From JACVRW01 sp963813495 (lineage in GTDB: Bacteria > Actinomycetota > Thermoleophilia > Solirubrobacterales > Thermoleophilaceae), in the NCBI GenBank assembly GCA_963813495.1, contig CAWEZC010000006.1:62001-126000 (forward strand): 64,000 nt of DNA. Reading direction: 5' to 3'. How positions within the stretch are numbered: position 1 is the first letter of the stretch; each line of letters opens with the position of its first letter. The notes under the pieces were generated by a model. The model saw nothing but the letters and a program-made list of their open reading frames with translations. It made no database searches and was not told where the DNA came from. Both the position numbers and the translations under genes were made by a program. This document shows, piece by piece, positions 7,882-15,864 of the stretch.

Positions 7882-9333
7882 TTAGCGCAGCTCGGCCGCG
7901 GCCGTCACGAATGTCCGCCAAGCCTCGTGTTCGGTCGCTCGCCATGCGTCGTCGCGCCGGGGCTCCACCGTGCGGTCGACCGGCAGCAGCTCGGCCGCGT
8001 CGGCCAGCGTGTCGAACACGCCCGCGCCGACGCCGGCGAGCACAGCGGCGCCCAGGACCGTGGCGTCGGCGCCGGCCGCCTCCACGGGGGCGCCGATCGT
8101 GTCGGCCTGTAGCTGAAGCAGGAGCGGCTCGTTGGTGAGGCCGCCGTCCACCCGCAGCGAGCGCACATCCACGCTCTCGCGCACGGCCGCCACCACGTCG
8201 GCCACGCGCCAGGCGATGCCTTCCAGGGCGGCCCGGGCCACCTGCTCGCGTTTGGTGCCCCCGTGCAGGCCGGCCAGCACCGCGCGCGCTTCGGGACGCC
8301 ACCAGGGGGCGCCGATGCCGGCCAGTCCGGGCAGCACACGCGCGCCGCCGCTGGCCTCGGCCTCGCGCGCCAGCTCGGCCAGCTCGGCCGGCCGCTCGGC
8401 GAGGCCGAGCTCCCGGCACATCCACTCGAGCATCGCGCCGGCGGCGAACACGCCGCCGTCGATCGCGTACTCCATCCGTCCGTCGACGCTCCAGGCCACG
8501 GTCGGCAGCAGGCCACCGGCCGGCCGCGGCACCTCGTCCCCGGCGTGGCCGAGCACGAACACGCCGGTGCCGTAGGTGGCCTTGACCCGGCCCGGCACCA
8601 CGCAACCCGCGCCGGCCAGCGCGGCCTGCTGGTCCACCACCTGGCCGCGCAGCGGCAGCTCCATCGGCCACGAGTCGTGGCGCAGCGTGCCCAGTTCTCC
8701 GACGGTGTCGCGCACCTCGGGGAGCACCTCGGGCGGCACGCCGAACAGCCCGCACAGCCGCTCGCTGAAGCCGGGCTCGCCCAGGGCGTGCAGTTGGGTG
8801 CGGGAGGCGGTGGAGGCGTCGGTGGCAAATCCGGCGCCAAGGCGGTCGCAGAGGAAGGAGTCCACGGTGCCCATGCGCAGGGTCCCGTCCTCGCGCGCAC
8901 GCGCCACCGTCTCGTCGTGCTCCAGCAGCCAGGCCAGCTTCGCTGCCGAGAAGTAGGGGTCGAAGGGCAGGCCGCTCAGCTGCTGGATCTCCGGCTCGTG
9001 CTCGCCCAGGCCGTCGAGCACCTGCTGAGAGCGCTTGTCCTGCCAGACGACGATCGGGCTGAGCGGCCTGCCGTTCTCGGCGTCCCAGGCGAGCACCGAT
9101 TCGCCCTGGTGATCGAGGCCGCACGCCACCTCCTCGTCCGGCGCGTCCTCGAGCAGCTCGGCGACGGCCTCCACCACGGCGACCAGTACCTCCTCGCCGT
9201 CCTGCTCGACCCAGCCGGGCTCGGGATGGCGGTTGACCTTGTCGCGCCGGGCCTCGCGCAGCGGGCGCAGCTGTTCGTCGAACAGGGCCGCTTTCACCCC
9301 GGTGGTTCCCTCGTCGATGCCCAGCAGCAGCAC
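7882..9333 (-). CDS. FGGY-family carbohydrate kinase (glycerol-kinase-like)
   Basis: 483 residues, normal for FGGY kinases. The N-terminal ATP-binding fold starts LLLGIDEGTTGVKAALFD (phosphate 1 motif). IVVWQDKRS is close to the glycerol-kinase VVWxDxR segment. The C-terminal half has GTGVFVLGH, DGGVFAAGAMLEW (an FGGY Asp) and RVDGGLTNEPLLLQLQADTIG, the typical second signature. It would phosphorylate glycerol or another polyol or sugar. It is transcribed divergently from the glutamine synthetase gene (94-bp shared region) and converges on the permease gene. Whether its substrate belongs to the amine pathway or to unrelated glycerol use cannot be told from the sequence. Confidence 0.82.
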   Translation of the reverse strand: MLLLGIDEGTTGVKAALFDEQLRPLREARRDKVNRHPEPGWVEQDGEEVLVAVVEAVAELLEDAPDEEVACGLDHQGESVLAWDAENGRPLSPIVVWQDKRSQQVLDGLGEHEPEIQQLSGLPFDPYFSAAKLAWLLEHDETVARAREDGTLRMGTVDSFLCDRLGAGFATDASTASRTQLHALGEPGFSERLCGLFGVPPEVLPEVRDTVGELGTLRHDSWPMELPLRGQVVDQQAALAGAGCVVPGRVKATYGTGVFVLGHAGDEVPRPAGGLLPTVAWSVDGRMEYAIDGGVFAAGAMLEWMCRELGLAERPAELAELAREAEASGGARVLPGLAGIGAPWWRPEARAVLAGLHGGTKREQVARAALEGIAWRVADVVAAVRESVDVRSLRVDGGLTNEPLLLQLQADTIGAPVEAAGADATVLGAAVLAGVGAGVFDTLADAAELLPVDRTVEPRRDDAWRATEHEAWRTFVTAAAELR

Positions 9334-9427
9334 CTGCGTTTCCTACCACACCTTCCTTGAGCGGGGCAGGGCCTTGCGGTTAGGCTCCGGTGAAAGGCCC
9401 GGTCGACCAACCTTATTGAGGGAGAAC

Positions 9428-10756
9428 ATGAAGCTCGAGGACCTGCAGCGAGATGCTGAAGAGGGCACGATCGACACGGTCCTGCTCGTGATCGCCGACA
9501 TGGAGGGCAGGCTGCAGGGCAAGCGCCTGACGACCGGTCATTTCCTGGACGAGGTGGTCAAGCACGGAGCCGAGGGCTGCAACTACCTGCTGGCCGTGGA
9601 CGTCGACATGAACACCGTCGCCGGCTACGCGATGTCGAGCTGGGAGCGCGGCTACGGCGACTTCGTGATGACGCCGGACATGGACACCCTGCGCCGAGTC
9701 CCGTGGCACGACGGCACGGTGCTGCTCATGGCCGACCTGGGTTGGGAGGACGGGTCGGACGTGGTGGCCTCACCGCGGCAGATCCTGCGGCGTCAGCTGG
9801 CGCGCCTCGCCGAGCGCGGTTGGCTCGCGACGGCGGGCACAGAGCTCGAGTTCATCATCTTCAACGACAGCTACGAGGACGCGTGGCGCAAGGGCTACCG
9901 CGACCTCGATCCGGCCAACCTCTACAACGTCGACTACTCCATGCTCGGCACCGCGCGGGTGGAGCCGCTCATCCGGCGCATTCGCAACTCGATGGAGGGC
10001 GCGGGCATGAAGGTCGAGAACTCCAAGGGCGAGTGCAACTTCGGCCAGCACGAGATCAACTTCCACTACAACGACGCCCTGAGCACGGCGGACGATCACG
10101 TGATCTACAAGACCGGCGCCAAGGAGATCGCCGCCCAGGAGGACGTGTCGATCTCCTTCATGGCCAAGTACGACGAGCGCGAGGGCAATTCGTGTCATAT
10201 CCACTGCTCGCTGGCCCACGAGGGCGGGGGGAATGTCTTCGCCGACGACCAGGCTCTGTTCGACCGTTTCGTGGCCGGACAGCTCGCCTGCCTGCGTGAG
10301 CTGACTCTCTACTTCGCGCCGCACATCAACTCATACAAGCGCTTCGTGCACGGCTCGTTCGCGCCGACCGCGGTGGCCTGGGGCAAGGACAACCGCACCT
10401 GCTCGATGCGCGTCGTGGGCCACGGCCAGGGCCTGCGTGTGGAGAACCGGCTGCCGGGGGCCGACGTCAACCCCTACCTGGCGCTCGCGGCGATGATCGC
10501 GGCCGGGTTGCACGGGATCGACAACGAGCTCGAGCTCGAGCCCGCCTTCGAGGGCAACGCCTACGAGTCCGACAAGCCGCGCGTGCCGCACACGCTCTAC
10601 GACGCGCGTGACCTGTTCGCTCAGTCGACGGTGGCCCGGGAGGCGTTCGGCCAGGACGTCGTCGACCACTACCTCAACCGGGCCAACATCGAGCTCGATG
10701 CGTTCGAGTCCACTGTCACCGACTGGGAGAAGTTCCGCGGCTTCGAGCGCCTTTGA
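9428..10756 (+). CDS. Glutamine-synthetase-family gamma-glutamylamine ligase (PuuA-like)
   Basis: 442 residues, the length of PuuA/GlnA-like ligases. The N-terminal beta-grasp (~1-100) is followed by the catalytic domain, with AGTELEFIIFND (Glu metal ligands), GQHEINFHYNDAL, GNSCHIHCSL and NRTCSMRVVGHGQGLRVENRLPGADVNPYLALAAM (key residues only). The family ATP-dependently joins glutamate to an amine. The direct overlap with a PuuD-like hydrolase (TGATG) and the nearby aldehyde dehydrogenase favour a gamma-glutamyl-polyamine or gamma-glutamyl-ethanolamide synthetase over a classical nitrogen-assimilating GlnA. The ATG at 9428 has GAGGGAGA upstream. The ORF is open upstream to 9233, but that part is antisense to the FGGY kinase and has no family similarity. 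Confidence 0.85.
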   Translation: MKLEDLQRDAEEGTIDTVLLVIADMEGRLQGKRLTTGHFLDEVVKHGAEGCNYLLAVDVDMNTVAGYAMSSWERGYGDFVMTPDMDTLRRVPWHDGTVLLMADLGWEDGSDVVASPRQILRRQLARLAERGWLATAGTELEFIIFNDSYEDAWRKGYRDLDPANLYNVDYSMLGTARVEPLIRRIRNSMEGAGMKVENSKGECNFGQHEINFHYNDALSTADDHVIYKTGAKEIAAQEDVSISFMAKYDEREGNSCHIHCSLAHEGGGNVFADDQALFDRFVAGQLACLRELTLYFAPHINSYKRFVHGSFAPTAVAWGKDNRTCSMRVVGHGQGLRVENRLPGADVNPYLALAAMIAAGLHGIDNELELEPAFEGNAYESDKPRVPHTLYDARDLFAQSTVAREAFGQDVVDHYLNRANIELDAFESTVTDWEKFRGFERL

Positions 10757-11499
10757 TGGCTGCCGTCCGCCGTCCGGTCATCGGTATCTGCGCGTCGATG
10801 GAGCAGGCGCGCTGGGGCGCCTGGGACGTGGTGGCCAACCTGTCGCCGCGCAGCTACTCGCTCGCCGTGTCGCGTGCCGGCGGACTGCCGCTGGTGTTGC
10901 CCCCGGACGACGTGAGCGCGGAGTCGCCCGACGAGCTGCTCGATCTCGTCGACGGGCTCATGCTGGCCGGTGGCGCCGATGTCGACGCGAGCTCCTACGG
11001 CGCCCGGCCGCATCCTGAGACGGCCGTCACCTGGCCCGAGCGCGACCGCTTCGAGCTCGCCCTCGGTCACCGTGCGCTCGAGCGCGACATCCCCCTGCTC
11101 GGGATCTGTCGCGGCATGCAGATGCTCAACGTGACCGCCGGCGGCACGCTCGACCAGCACCTGCCCGACCGCGTCGGCCACGAGGATCACCGCCATACCC
11201 CCGGGGTGTTCGCCGACCACTCAGTGCGCCTCGAGGAGGACTCGCTGGCCCGCCGCGTGGTCGGCGAGCTCAGCGCGGCAGTCAAGTCCCACCACCACCA
11301 GGGCCTGGACGAGCTCGGCGAGGGAGTGCGCGCCAGCGGCTGGTCCGAGGACGGCGTGATCGAGGCGATCGAGCTGCCGGAGCGCCGCTTCGCCCTGGGC
11401 GTGCTCTGGCACCCCGAGGAGGACGAGACGTCGAGGGTGATCGGCGCCCTGGTGGAGGAGGCGCGCGCCCGCGTTTCCGAGTCGCGTACAGAGTCGTAA
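10756..11499 (+). CDS. Gamma-glutamyl amide hydrolase, class I amidotransferase fold (PuuD-like, copy 1)
   Basis: 247 residues of the peptidase C26 family. The nucleophile elbow is LLGICRGMQMLN (catalytic Cys ~118). HHHQGLDELGEG and the final catalytic pair in LWHPEED match PuuD (gamma-glutamyl-GABA hydrolase). It would release glutamate from the gamma-glutamylated product of the neighbouring pathway. The ATG overlaps the ligase stop by one base, so the two genes form a translationally coupled pair. A second, divergent copy is encoded 1 kb downstream on the other strand. Confidence 0.88.
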   Translation: MAAVRRPVIGICASMEQARWGAWDVVANLSPRSYSLAVSRAGGLPLVLPPDDVSAESPDELLDLVDGLMLAGGADVDASSYGARPHPETAVTWPERDRFELALGHRALERDIPLLGICRGMQMLNVTAGGTLDQHLPDRVGHEDHRHTPGVFADHSVRLEEDSLARRVVGELSAAVKSHHHQGLDELGEGVRASGWSEDGVIEAIELPERRFALGVLWHPEEDETSRVIGALVEEARARVSESRTES

Positions 11500-11564
11500 C
11501 GCTTGTGCGCCACGTGTAACGCCGGCGGCGGCACCATGGGCGGATGCCCAGCCACCGTTCGGAC

Positions 11565-11607
11565 GCTTGGAACATTCCGCATGAAATACATGCAGAACGT
11601 TCCAAGC
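11565..11607 (+). repeat. Long interrupted hairpin with AAATA loop (element copy 1)
   Basis: Outer stem GCTTGGAAC (11565-11573) pairs with GTTCCAAGC (11599-11607). A middle TTC/GAA stem follows (11575-11577 with 11595-11597), then an inner stem GCATG (11579-11583) with CATGC (11589-11593), closed by the loop AAATA (11584-11588). Only two single mismatches interrupt it. A second element with the same inner part but an unrelated outer stem lies at 35743-35786. It sits 65 bp after the PuuD stop and just before the DUF559 gene. It could be a structured RNA, a terminator-like element or a DNA-hairpin repeat. Confidence 0.8.
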
Positions 11608-11612
11608 ATGGG

Positions 11613-12512
11613 GTGGACGCGGCAATCGCGCTTCTCGCCGACCGCCAGCACGCGGTGGTGGCCCATCGGCAATTGAACGAGCTGGGCGTCGGCAGAGGGG
11701 CCATCGCCCACCGGGTCAAGCGTCGGCGGCTGCACCCGCAGCTTCCGGGCACCTATTCCGTCGGCCGCACCCGGCTGCAGCGGGAGGGTCGCTTGACGGC
11801 TGCGGTCCTGAGCGCCGGCCCGGGCGCCGTGATCAGCCACCGTTCGGCGGCGGATCTGTGGGGGATTCGTTTGACTGCGAGCGCTCAGATCGATGTGACG
11901 GTGCCGAGAAGGACACGTCCGCGGCCGGCTGTTCGCGTCCACGTGTCCCGGTTGCCCGACGACGAGATGGAGACCGTCCTCGGCATCCCGGTCACCAGCC
12001 CCGGTCGCACCCTGCTGGATCTCGCCGCCACGCTGCCTCCGAGTGGCGTCGAGCGAGCCCTCGAGCGAACGGAAGCCCTGAAGCTCACCCACATCGTGCC
12101 TGTGTCAGAGCTGCTGGCGCGGCATCCGCGCCGCCCCGGCGCCGCCACGCTGAAGAACCTGGCGGCGAAAGCGGAAGCCATCCGCAACCCCGCCCGCAGT
12201 CCCCTCGAAGACGCCTTTATGGCCTTTCTCGAGCGAACCGGCCTGCCGCCGCCCGAAGTCAACGTCCCTGTGGAGATCGCCGGGCGCCTGCTCATACCGG
12301 ACTGCCTGTGGCGGGCCGAGCGCATCATGGTCGAGCTCGACGGCTTCGAGACTCACGGAACGCCGCAGGCCTTCGTCCGCGACCGCCGCAAGGACCGCCT
12401 CCTGGCGGCGGCCGGCCTGCGCGTGGTGCGCGTCACCTGGTCCGATCTCGAGGTGGACAGGCCCGCGCTCGAGCGCGACCTCCGGCGCTTGCTAGAGCGT
12501 GCCGCGGCGTGA
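11613..12512 (+). CDS. AbiEi-like N-terminal winged-helix plus C-terminal DUF559 (Vsr-like nuclease fold) protein
   Basis: 299 residues from the GTG at 11613. An upstream ATG at 11544 keeps the frame open but would put the hairpin inside the coding region, so GTG is preferred. The N-terminal ~50 residues (DRQHAVVAHRQLNELGVGRGAIAHRV...GTYSVG) match the winged-helix of AbiEi-type antitoxins. The middle (~60-190) is like the AbiEi body (SHRSAADLWGI, TSPGRTLLDLA). The C-terminus (~205-295) follows DUF559: SPLEDAFMAFL, IPDCLWRAERIMVELDGFETHG, RDRRKDRLLAAAGLRVVRVTWSDL, a PD-(D/E)XK-like layout. No AbiEii toxin gene is adjacent, so this is probably not a simple toxin-antitoxin pair. Cellular role unknown. 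Confidence 0.75.
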   Translation: MDAAIALLADRQHAVVAHRQLNELGVGRGAIAHRVKRRRLHPQLPGTYSVGRTRLQREGRLTAAVLSAGPGAVISHRSAADLWGIRLTASAQIDVTVPRRTRPRPAVRVHVSRLPDDEMETVLGIPVTSPGRTLLDLAATLPPSGVERALERTEALKLTHIVPVSELLARHPRRPGAATLKNLAAKAEAIRNPARSPLEDAFMAFLERTGLPPPEVNVPVEIAGRLLIPDCLWRAERIMVELDGFETHGTPQAFVRDRRKDRLLAAAGLRVVRVTWSDLEVDRPALERDLRRLLERAAA

Positions 12513-13256
12513 AGGCGCGAGGTCGACCGGACTCGCCGCCGCCTCCGCAAACGCCTCGAACAGCGCCCGCTTGTCCGACGCCTCCGGGTGCCACTGCACC
12601 CCCAGGGTCCAGCTGCCGTCCTCGGTCTCGATCGCCTCGGTCACCCCGTCGGGCCGCGAGCGCCCGGTGACCCTCAGACCGTCGCCGATGCGGTCGACCG
12701 CCTGGTGGTGGTGGCAGCGGCCGATGTGAACCGTCTCGCCCAAGGCACGGGCGGCCAGCGATCCTGCCTCGAGCTCGATCTCGTGCTCGTTGCCCTCGAA
12801 GGTGCCGACTATGCGGCGGTGGCTGTTCTCGCCGCGCTCGTCCACCAGGTCCTGCAGCAGCGTGCCGCCCAGGGCGACGTTCAACAGCTGCATGCCGCGG
12901 CAGATGCCCAAGTACGGCAGCCGGCGCGCCACGGCGGCGCGCGTGAGCGCGATCTCGAAGTCGTCGCGCTCGCGGTAGACGGCCTCGACCGGCGCAGTCG
13001 GCTCGGCGCCGTAGGAGCGCGGGTCGAGGTCCGCCCCGCCGATCAGGAGCAGGCCGTCGATGCGCTCGAGCAGGACCTCGGGAGCGCGCTCGTCAACGGG
13101 CAGCAGCACCGCGACGGCGCCGGTCGACTGCATGGCATCCACGTACGTGTCGGCCACCAGATGAGCCGTTTGATCCCAGAAGGCCCAGCGCGCTCGCTCG
13201 CGCACGGCGCAGATCCCGATCACGGGCTCGGAGCGGGATTGCGGCGCCACCCGCAC
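12492..13256 (-). CDS. Gamma-glutamyl amide hydrolase (PuuD-like, copy 2)
   Basis: 254 residues, same C26/class I amidotransferase family as the gene at 10756 and clearly related (PVIGICAVRERARWAFWD against PVIGICASMEQARWGAWD). The nucleophile is in YLGICRGMQLLNVALGG and the His-Glu pair in VQWHPEAS. It is on the opposite strand, overlaps the DUF559 gene by 21 bp at the 3' ends, and is divergent from the aldehyde dehydrogenase gene across a 110-bp region. Two copies flanking one nuclease-like gene may serve different gamma-glutamyl substrates or reflect duplication. Which copy is the functional partner of the ligase is open. Confidence 0.88.
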   Translation of the reverse strand: MRVAPQSRSEPVIGICAVRERARWAFWDQTAHLVADTYVDAMQSTGAVAVLLPVDERAPEVLLERIDGLLLIGGADLDPRSYGAEPTAPVEAVYRERDDFEIALTRAAVARRLPYLGICRGMQLLNVALGGTLLQDLVDERGENSHRRIVGTFEGNEHEIELEAGSLAARALGETVHIGRCHHHQAVDRIGDGLRVTGRSRPDGVTEAIETEDGSWTLGVQWHPEASDKRALFEAFAEAAASPVDLAPSRRGTL

Positions 13257-13366
13257 GAGCTTGACAGCGCCCCTTCACGATGTAAAGGTTTTCCCAACAG
13301 TCCATTTCGTGCTCGAGCTGGCCCGGCCCTCGATCAGCTGGCCCAGGCGGGGTCTAGGAGGTAGCG

Positions 13367-14749
13367 GTGTCGGTGCGAACCGAGTCGGTGGTCAAGGTCC
13401 TCGAGCCCGCGACGGAGCAGGTGATGGCCGAGCTCCCACAGGCCGGTCCCGACGAGGCGGACGCCGCCATCGCCCGCGCCAAAGCCGCCTTTCCGGCGTG
13501 GAGGGCCTTGACCCCGGCCGACCGCGCCGAGCTCTTGCGCCGCATCTCGATCGCGGTTCGCGAGCACGCCGAGGAGCTCGCGCGGCTCGAGGCGCGCCAG
13601 GTGGGCAAGCCGATCTCGGACGCTCGTGGCGAGGTGGGCATGGTGGCCGACGTGTTCGCCTATTACGCCGGAGCCCCCGAGCGCCTGCTCGGGTCGAGCA
13701 TCCCGGTGGCCGGCGGCGTCGACGTGACCTTTCGCGAGCCGTTGGGCGTCGTGGGGCTGATCACTCCCTGGAACTTCCCGCTGGCCATCGCCTCATGGAA
13801 GCTCGGGCCGGCGCTCGCGGCGGGCAACACCGTCGTGCTCAAGCCCGCCGAGCTGACGCCGCTCACCGCGGTGGAGCTCGAGCGCGTCGCCCTGGAGGCG
13901 GGCCTGCCCGAGGGCGTACTGAACGTGGTGGTGGGACCCGGGCGCACCGTGGGCGAGCGGATCACCGAGCATCCCGATGTGGCCAAGGTCGCCTTCACGG
14001 GCTCCACCGCGGTGGGACGCCGCATCCAGGCGCTCGCCGCCGAGACCATCAAGCGGGTCACGCTGGAGCTGGGGGGCAAGTCCGCCAACGTGATCTTCGC
14101 TGACGCGGATCTCGAGAAGGCGGCCCGCGCAGCGCCGTCCGCGGTGTTCGGCAACGCCGGCCAGGATTGCTGTGCACGCTCGCGCATCCTGGTCGAGGCG
14201 TCGGCGATGGACCGCTTCATGGAGGCGTTCGAGGAGGCCGTGGAAGCGATCCGCGTGGGCGATCCACTGGCCGACGAGACCGAGATGGGCCCACTGGTCT
14301 CCGAGGGCCAGCGCGAGACCGTCGCCTCGTTCGTCGACAGTGACTCCCCGGTGGCGATCCTCGGCAGCGCACCCGAAGGCCGCGGCTACTGGTATCCACC
14401 CACCGTGCTGGGGCCGGTGACCAACGACCATCGCGCGGCCCGCGAGGAGATCTTCGGGCCGGTGGCCTGCGTGATTCCCTTCCGCGACGAGGCCGAGGCC
14501 GTGCGCCTGGCCAACGACACCATCTACGGGCTGTCGGGTTCGATCTGGACACGCGACGGCGCCAAGGCACTGCGCACGGCCCGGGCCATCGACAGCGGAG
14601 TGCTGTCGATCAACTCGAACAGCTCGGTGCGCGTGACCACGCCCTTCGGAGGCTTCAAGCAGTCCGGCTTCGGGCGCGAGCTCGGGCCCCACGCGCTCGA
14701 GCACTACACCGAGGTCAAGAACGTCTTCTACGCAACGGAGGAGAACTGA
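13367..14749 (+). CDS. Aldehyde dehydrogenase (gamma-glutamyl-aminoaldehyde / betaine-aldehyde type)
   Basis: 460 residues of the NAD(P)-dependent ALDH superfamily. Visible motifs: GLITPWNFPLA (cofactor and catalytic Asn), FTGSTAVGRRI (Rossmann Gly motif), LELGGKSANVIF (catalytic Glu), GQDCCARSRI (catalytic Cys) and EEIFGPV. It would oxidise the aldehyde made after amine oxidation or transamination, as PuuC does in putrescine breakdown. The GTG start at 13367 has AGGAGGT at 13357-13363. Four genes follow head to tail (SDR, cupin, amidotransferase), so this is the first gene of an operon. It is slightly shorter than the usual ~480-500 residues. Confidence 0.88.
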   Translation: MSVRTESVVKVLEPATEQVMAELPQAGPDEADAAIARAKAAFPAWRALTPADRAELLRRISIAVREHAEELARLEARQVGKPISDARGEVGMVADVFAYYAGAPERLLGSSIPVAGGVDVTFREPLGVVGLITPWNFPLAIASWKLGPALAAGNTVVLKPAELTPLTAVELERVALEAGLPEGVLNVVVGPGRTVGERITEHPDVAKVAFTGSTAVGRRIQALAAETIKRVTLELGGKSANVIFADADLEKAARAAPSAVFGNAGQDCCARSRILVEASAMDRFMEAFEEAVEAIRVGDPLADETEMGPLVSEGQRETVASFVDSDSPVAILGSAPEGRGYWYPPTVLGPVTNDHRAAREEIFGPVACVIPFRDEAEAVRLANDTIYGLSGSIWTRDGAKALRTARAIDSGVLSINSNSSVRVTTPFGGFKQSGFGRELGPHALEHYTEVKNVFYATEEN

Positions 14750-15493
14750 GTGGGAAGGTTGAGCGGCAAGGTCTGCGTCATCACGGGCACGGCGAGCGGC
14801 ATCGGACGCGAGTCGGCCGAGCTGTTCCAGGCCGAGGGCGCGACGGTGGTGGGCGTCGACCTGAGTGCGGGCGCGGCCGGCGACCTGAGCATTCAGGCGG
14901 ACGTAACCGACGAGGACCAGGTCCGAGAGGTATATACGCGCACGAAGGACGAGTTCGGGCACGTCGACGTGCTCTTCAACAACGCCGGCATCTCACCCGA
15001 GGATGACCGCTCGGTGCTCGACACCACCTACGAGGCCTGGCAGCGCGTGCAGGACGTGAACCTCAAGTCGGTCTTCTTCTGCTGCAAGCACGGCATCCCG
15101 CACCTGATCGAGGCCGGCGGAGGCTCGGTGATCAACACCGCGTCGTTCGTGGCGGTGATGGGTGCCGCCGTGTCGCAGATCTCCTACACCGCGGCCAAAG
15201 GAGGGGTGCTGGCGATGTCGAGGGAGATGGGGGTGGAGTTCGCACGCCAGGGCGTGCGGGTGAACGCGCTGTGTCCCGGACCGGTGAACACGCCGCTGCT
15301 TCAGGAGCTGTTCGCCAAGGATCCCGAGCGGGCTCAGCGGCGCTTGGTCCATGTGCCGCCGGGACGCTTCGGCGAGGCCAGGGAGATCGCCAACGGGGCA
15401 CTGTTCCTGGCCAGCGACGAGTCGAGCTACGTCAACGCCACCACCTTCATGGTGGACGGCGGGCTCGCGGGCGCCTACCTGACTCCGGAGTGA
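14750..15493 (+). CDS. Short-chain dehydrogenase/reductase
   Basis: 247 residues, classical SDR: TGTASGIGRE (cofactor Gly motif), NNAGIS, catalytic Ser in TASFVAVMG, YTAAK (Tyr-x-x-x-Lys) and the C-terminal ATTFMVDGGLAGAY. The GTG start directly abuts the aldehyde dehydrogenase stop, so the two are cotranscribed and probably act on the same substrate set (alcohol/aldehyde or hydroxy acid interconversion). The specific substrate is unknown. Confidence 0.88.
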   Translation: MGRLSGKVCVITGTASGIGRESAELFQAEGATVVGVDLSAGAAGDLSIQADVTDEDQVREVYTRTKDEFGHVDVLFNNAGISPEDDRSVLDTTYEAWQRVQDVNLKSVFFCCKHGIPHLIEAGGGSVINTASFVAVMGAAVSQISYTAAKGGVLAMSREMGVEFARQGVRVNALCPGPVNTPLLQELFAKDPERAQRRLVHVPPGRFGEAREIANGALFLASDESSYVNATTFMVDGGLAGAYLTPE

Positions 15494-15864
15494 TGGACGC
15501 CTTCGACGTCGACGAGCTGGTCGCCCGGCTCGACACCTCAGATCACGACTTCGCAGAGTTCTTTCGCGCTCCGAGCGGCACGCTGTCCATGACCATCGCC
15601 TTCTGGCCGGCGGGCGGCGAGGACCCCCAGGAGCCGCACGCCGAGGACGAGGTCTACTACGTGGCCTCGGGCCGGGGCGCGATACGAGTGGCGGGCGCGG
15701 ACCGCGACGTGCGTGCGGGCTCGGTGATCTACGTCGCCGCCGGAGTGAAGCACCGCTTCCACTCGATCGACGAGGATCTGGCGGTCGTGGTGTTCTGGTC
15801 GCCCCCGCGCACCCCAGAAATCGAACGCTCGCGCGCACCGCGCGCTCGCCATCCGCCCCAGTGA
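15493..15864 (+). CDS. Cupin-domain protein
   Basis: 123 residues with one cupin barrel. Motif 1 is PHAEDEVYYVASGRG (His, Glu and the expected spacing; the usual first His pair is reduced) and motif 2 is GSVIYVAAGVKHRF (His). The ATG overlaps the SDR stop by one base (TGATG). In the operon it could be a metal-dependent isomerase, dioxygenase or ligand sensor for the amine pathway; single cupins are too generic to choose. The N-terminal 25 residues are helical and acidic. Confidence 0.75.
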   Translation: MDAFDVDELVARLDTSDHDFAEFFRAPSGTLSMTIAFWPAGGEDPQEPHAEDEVYYVASGRGAIRVAGADRDVRAGSVIYVAAGVKHRFHSIDEDLAVVVFWSPPRTPEIERSRAPRARHPPQ

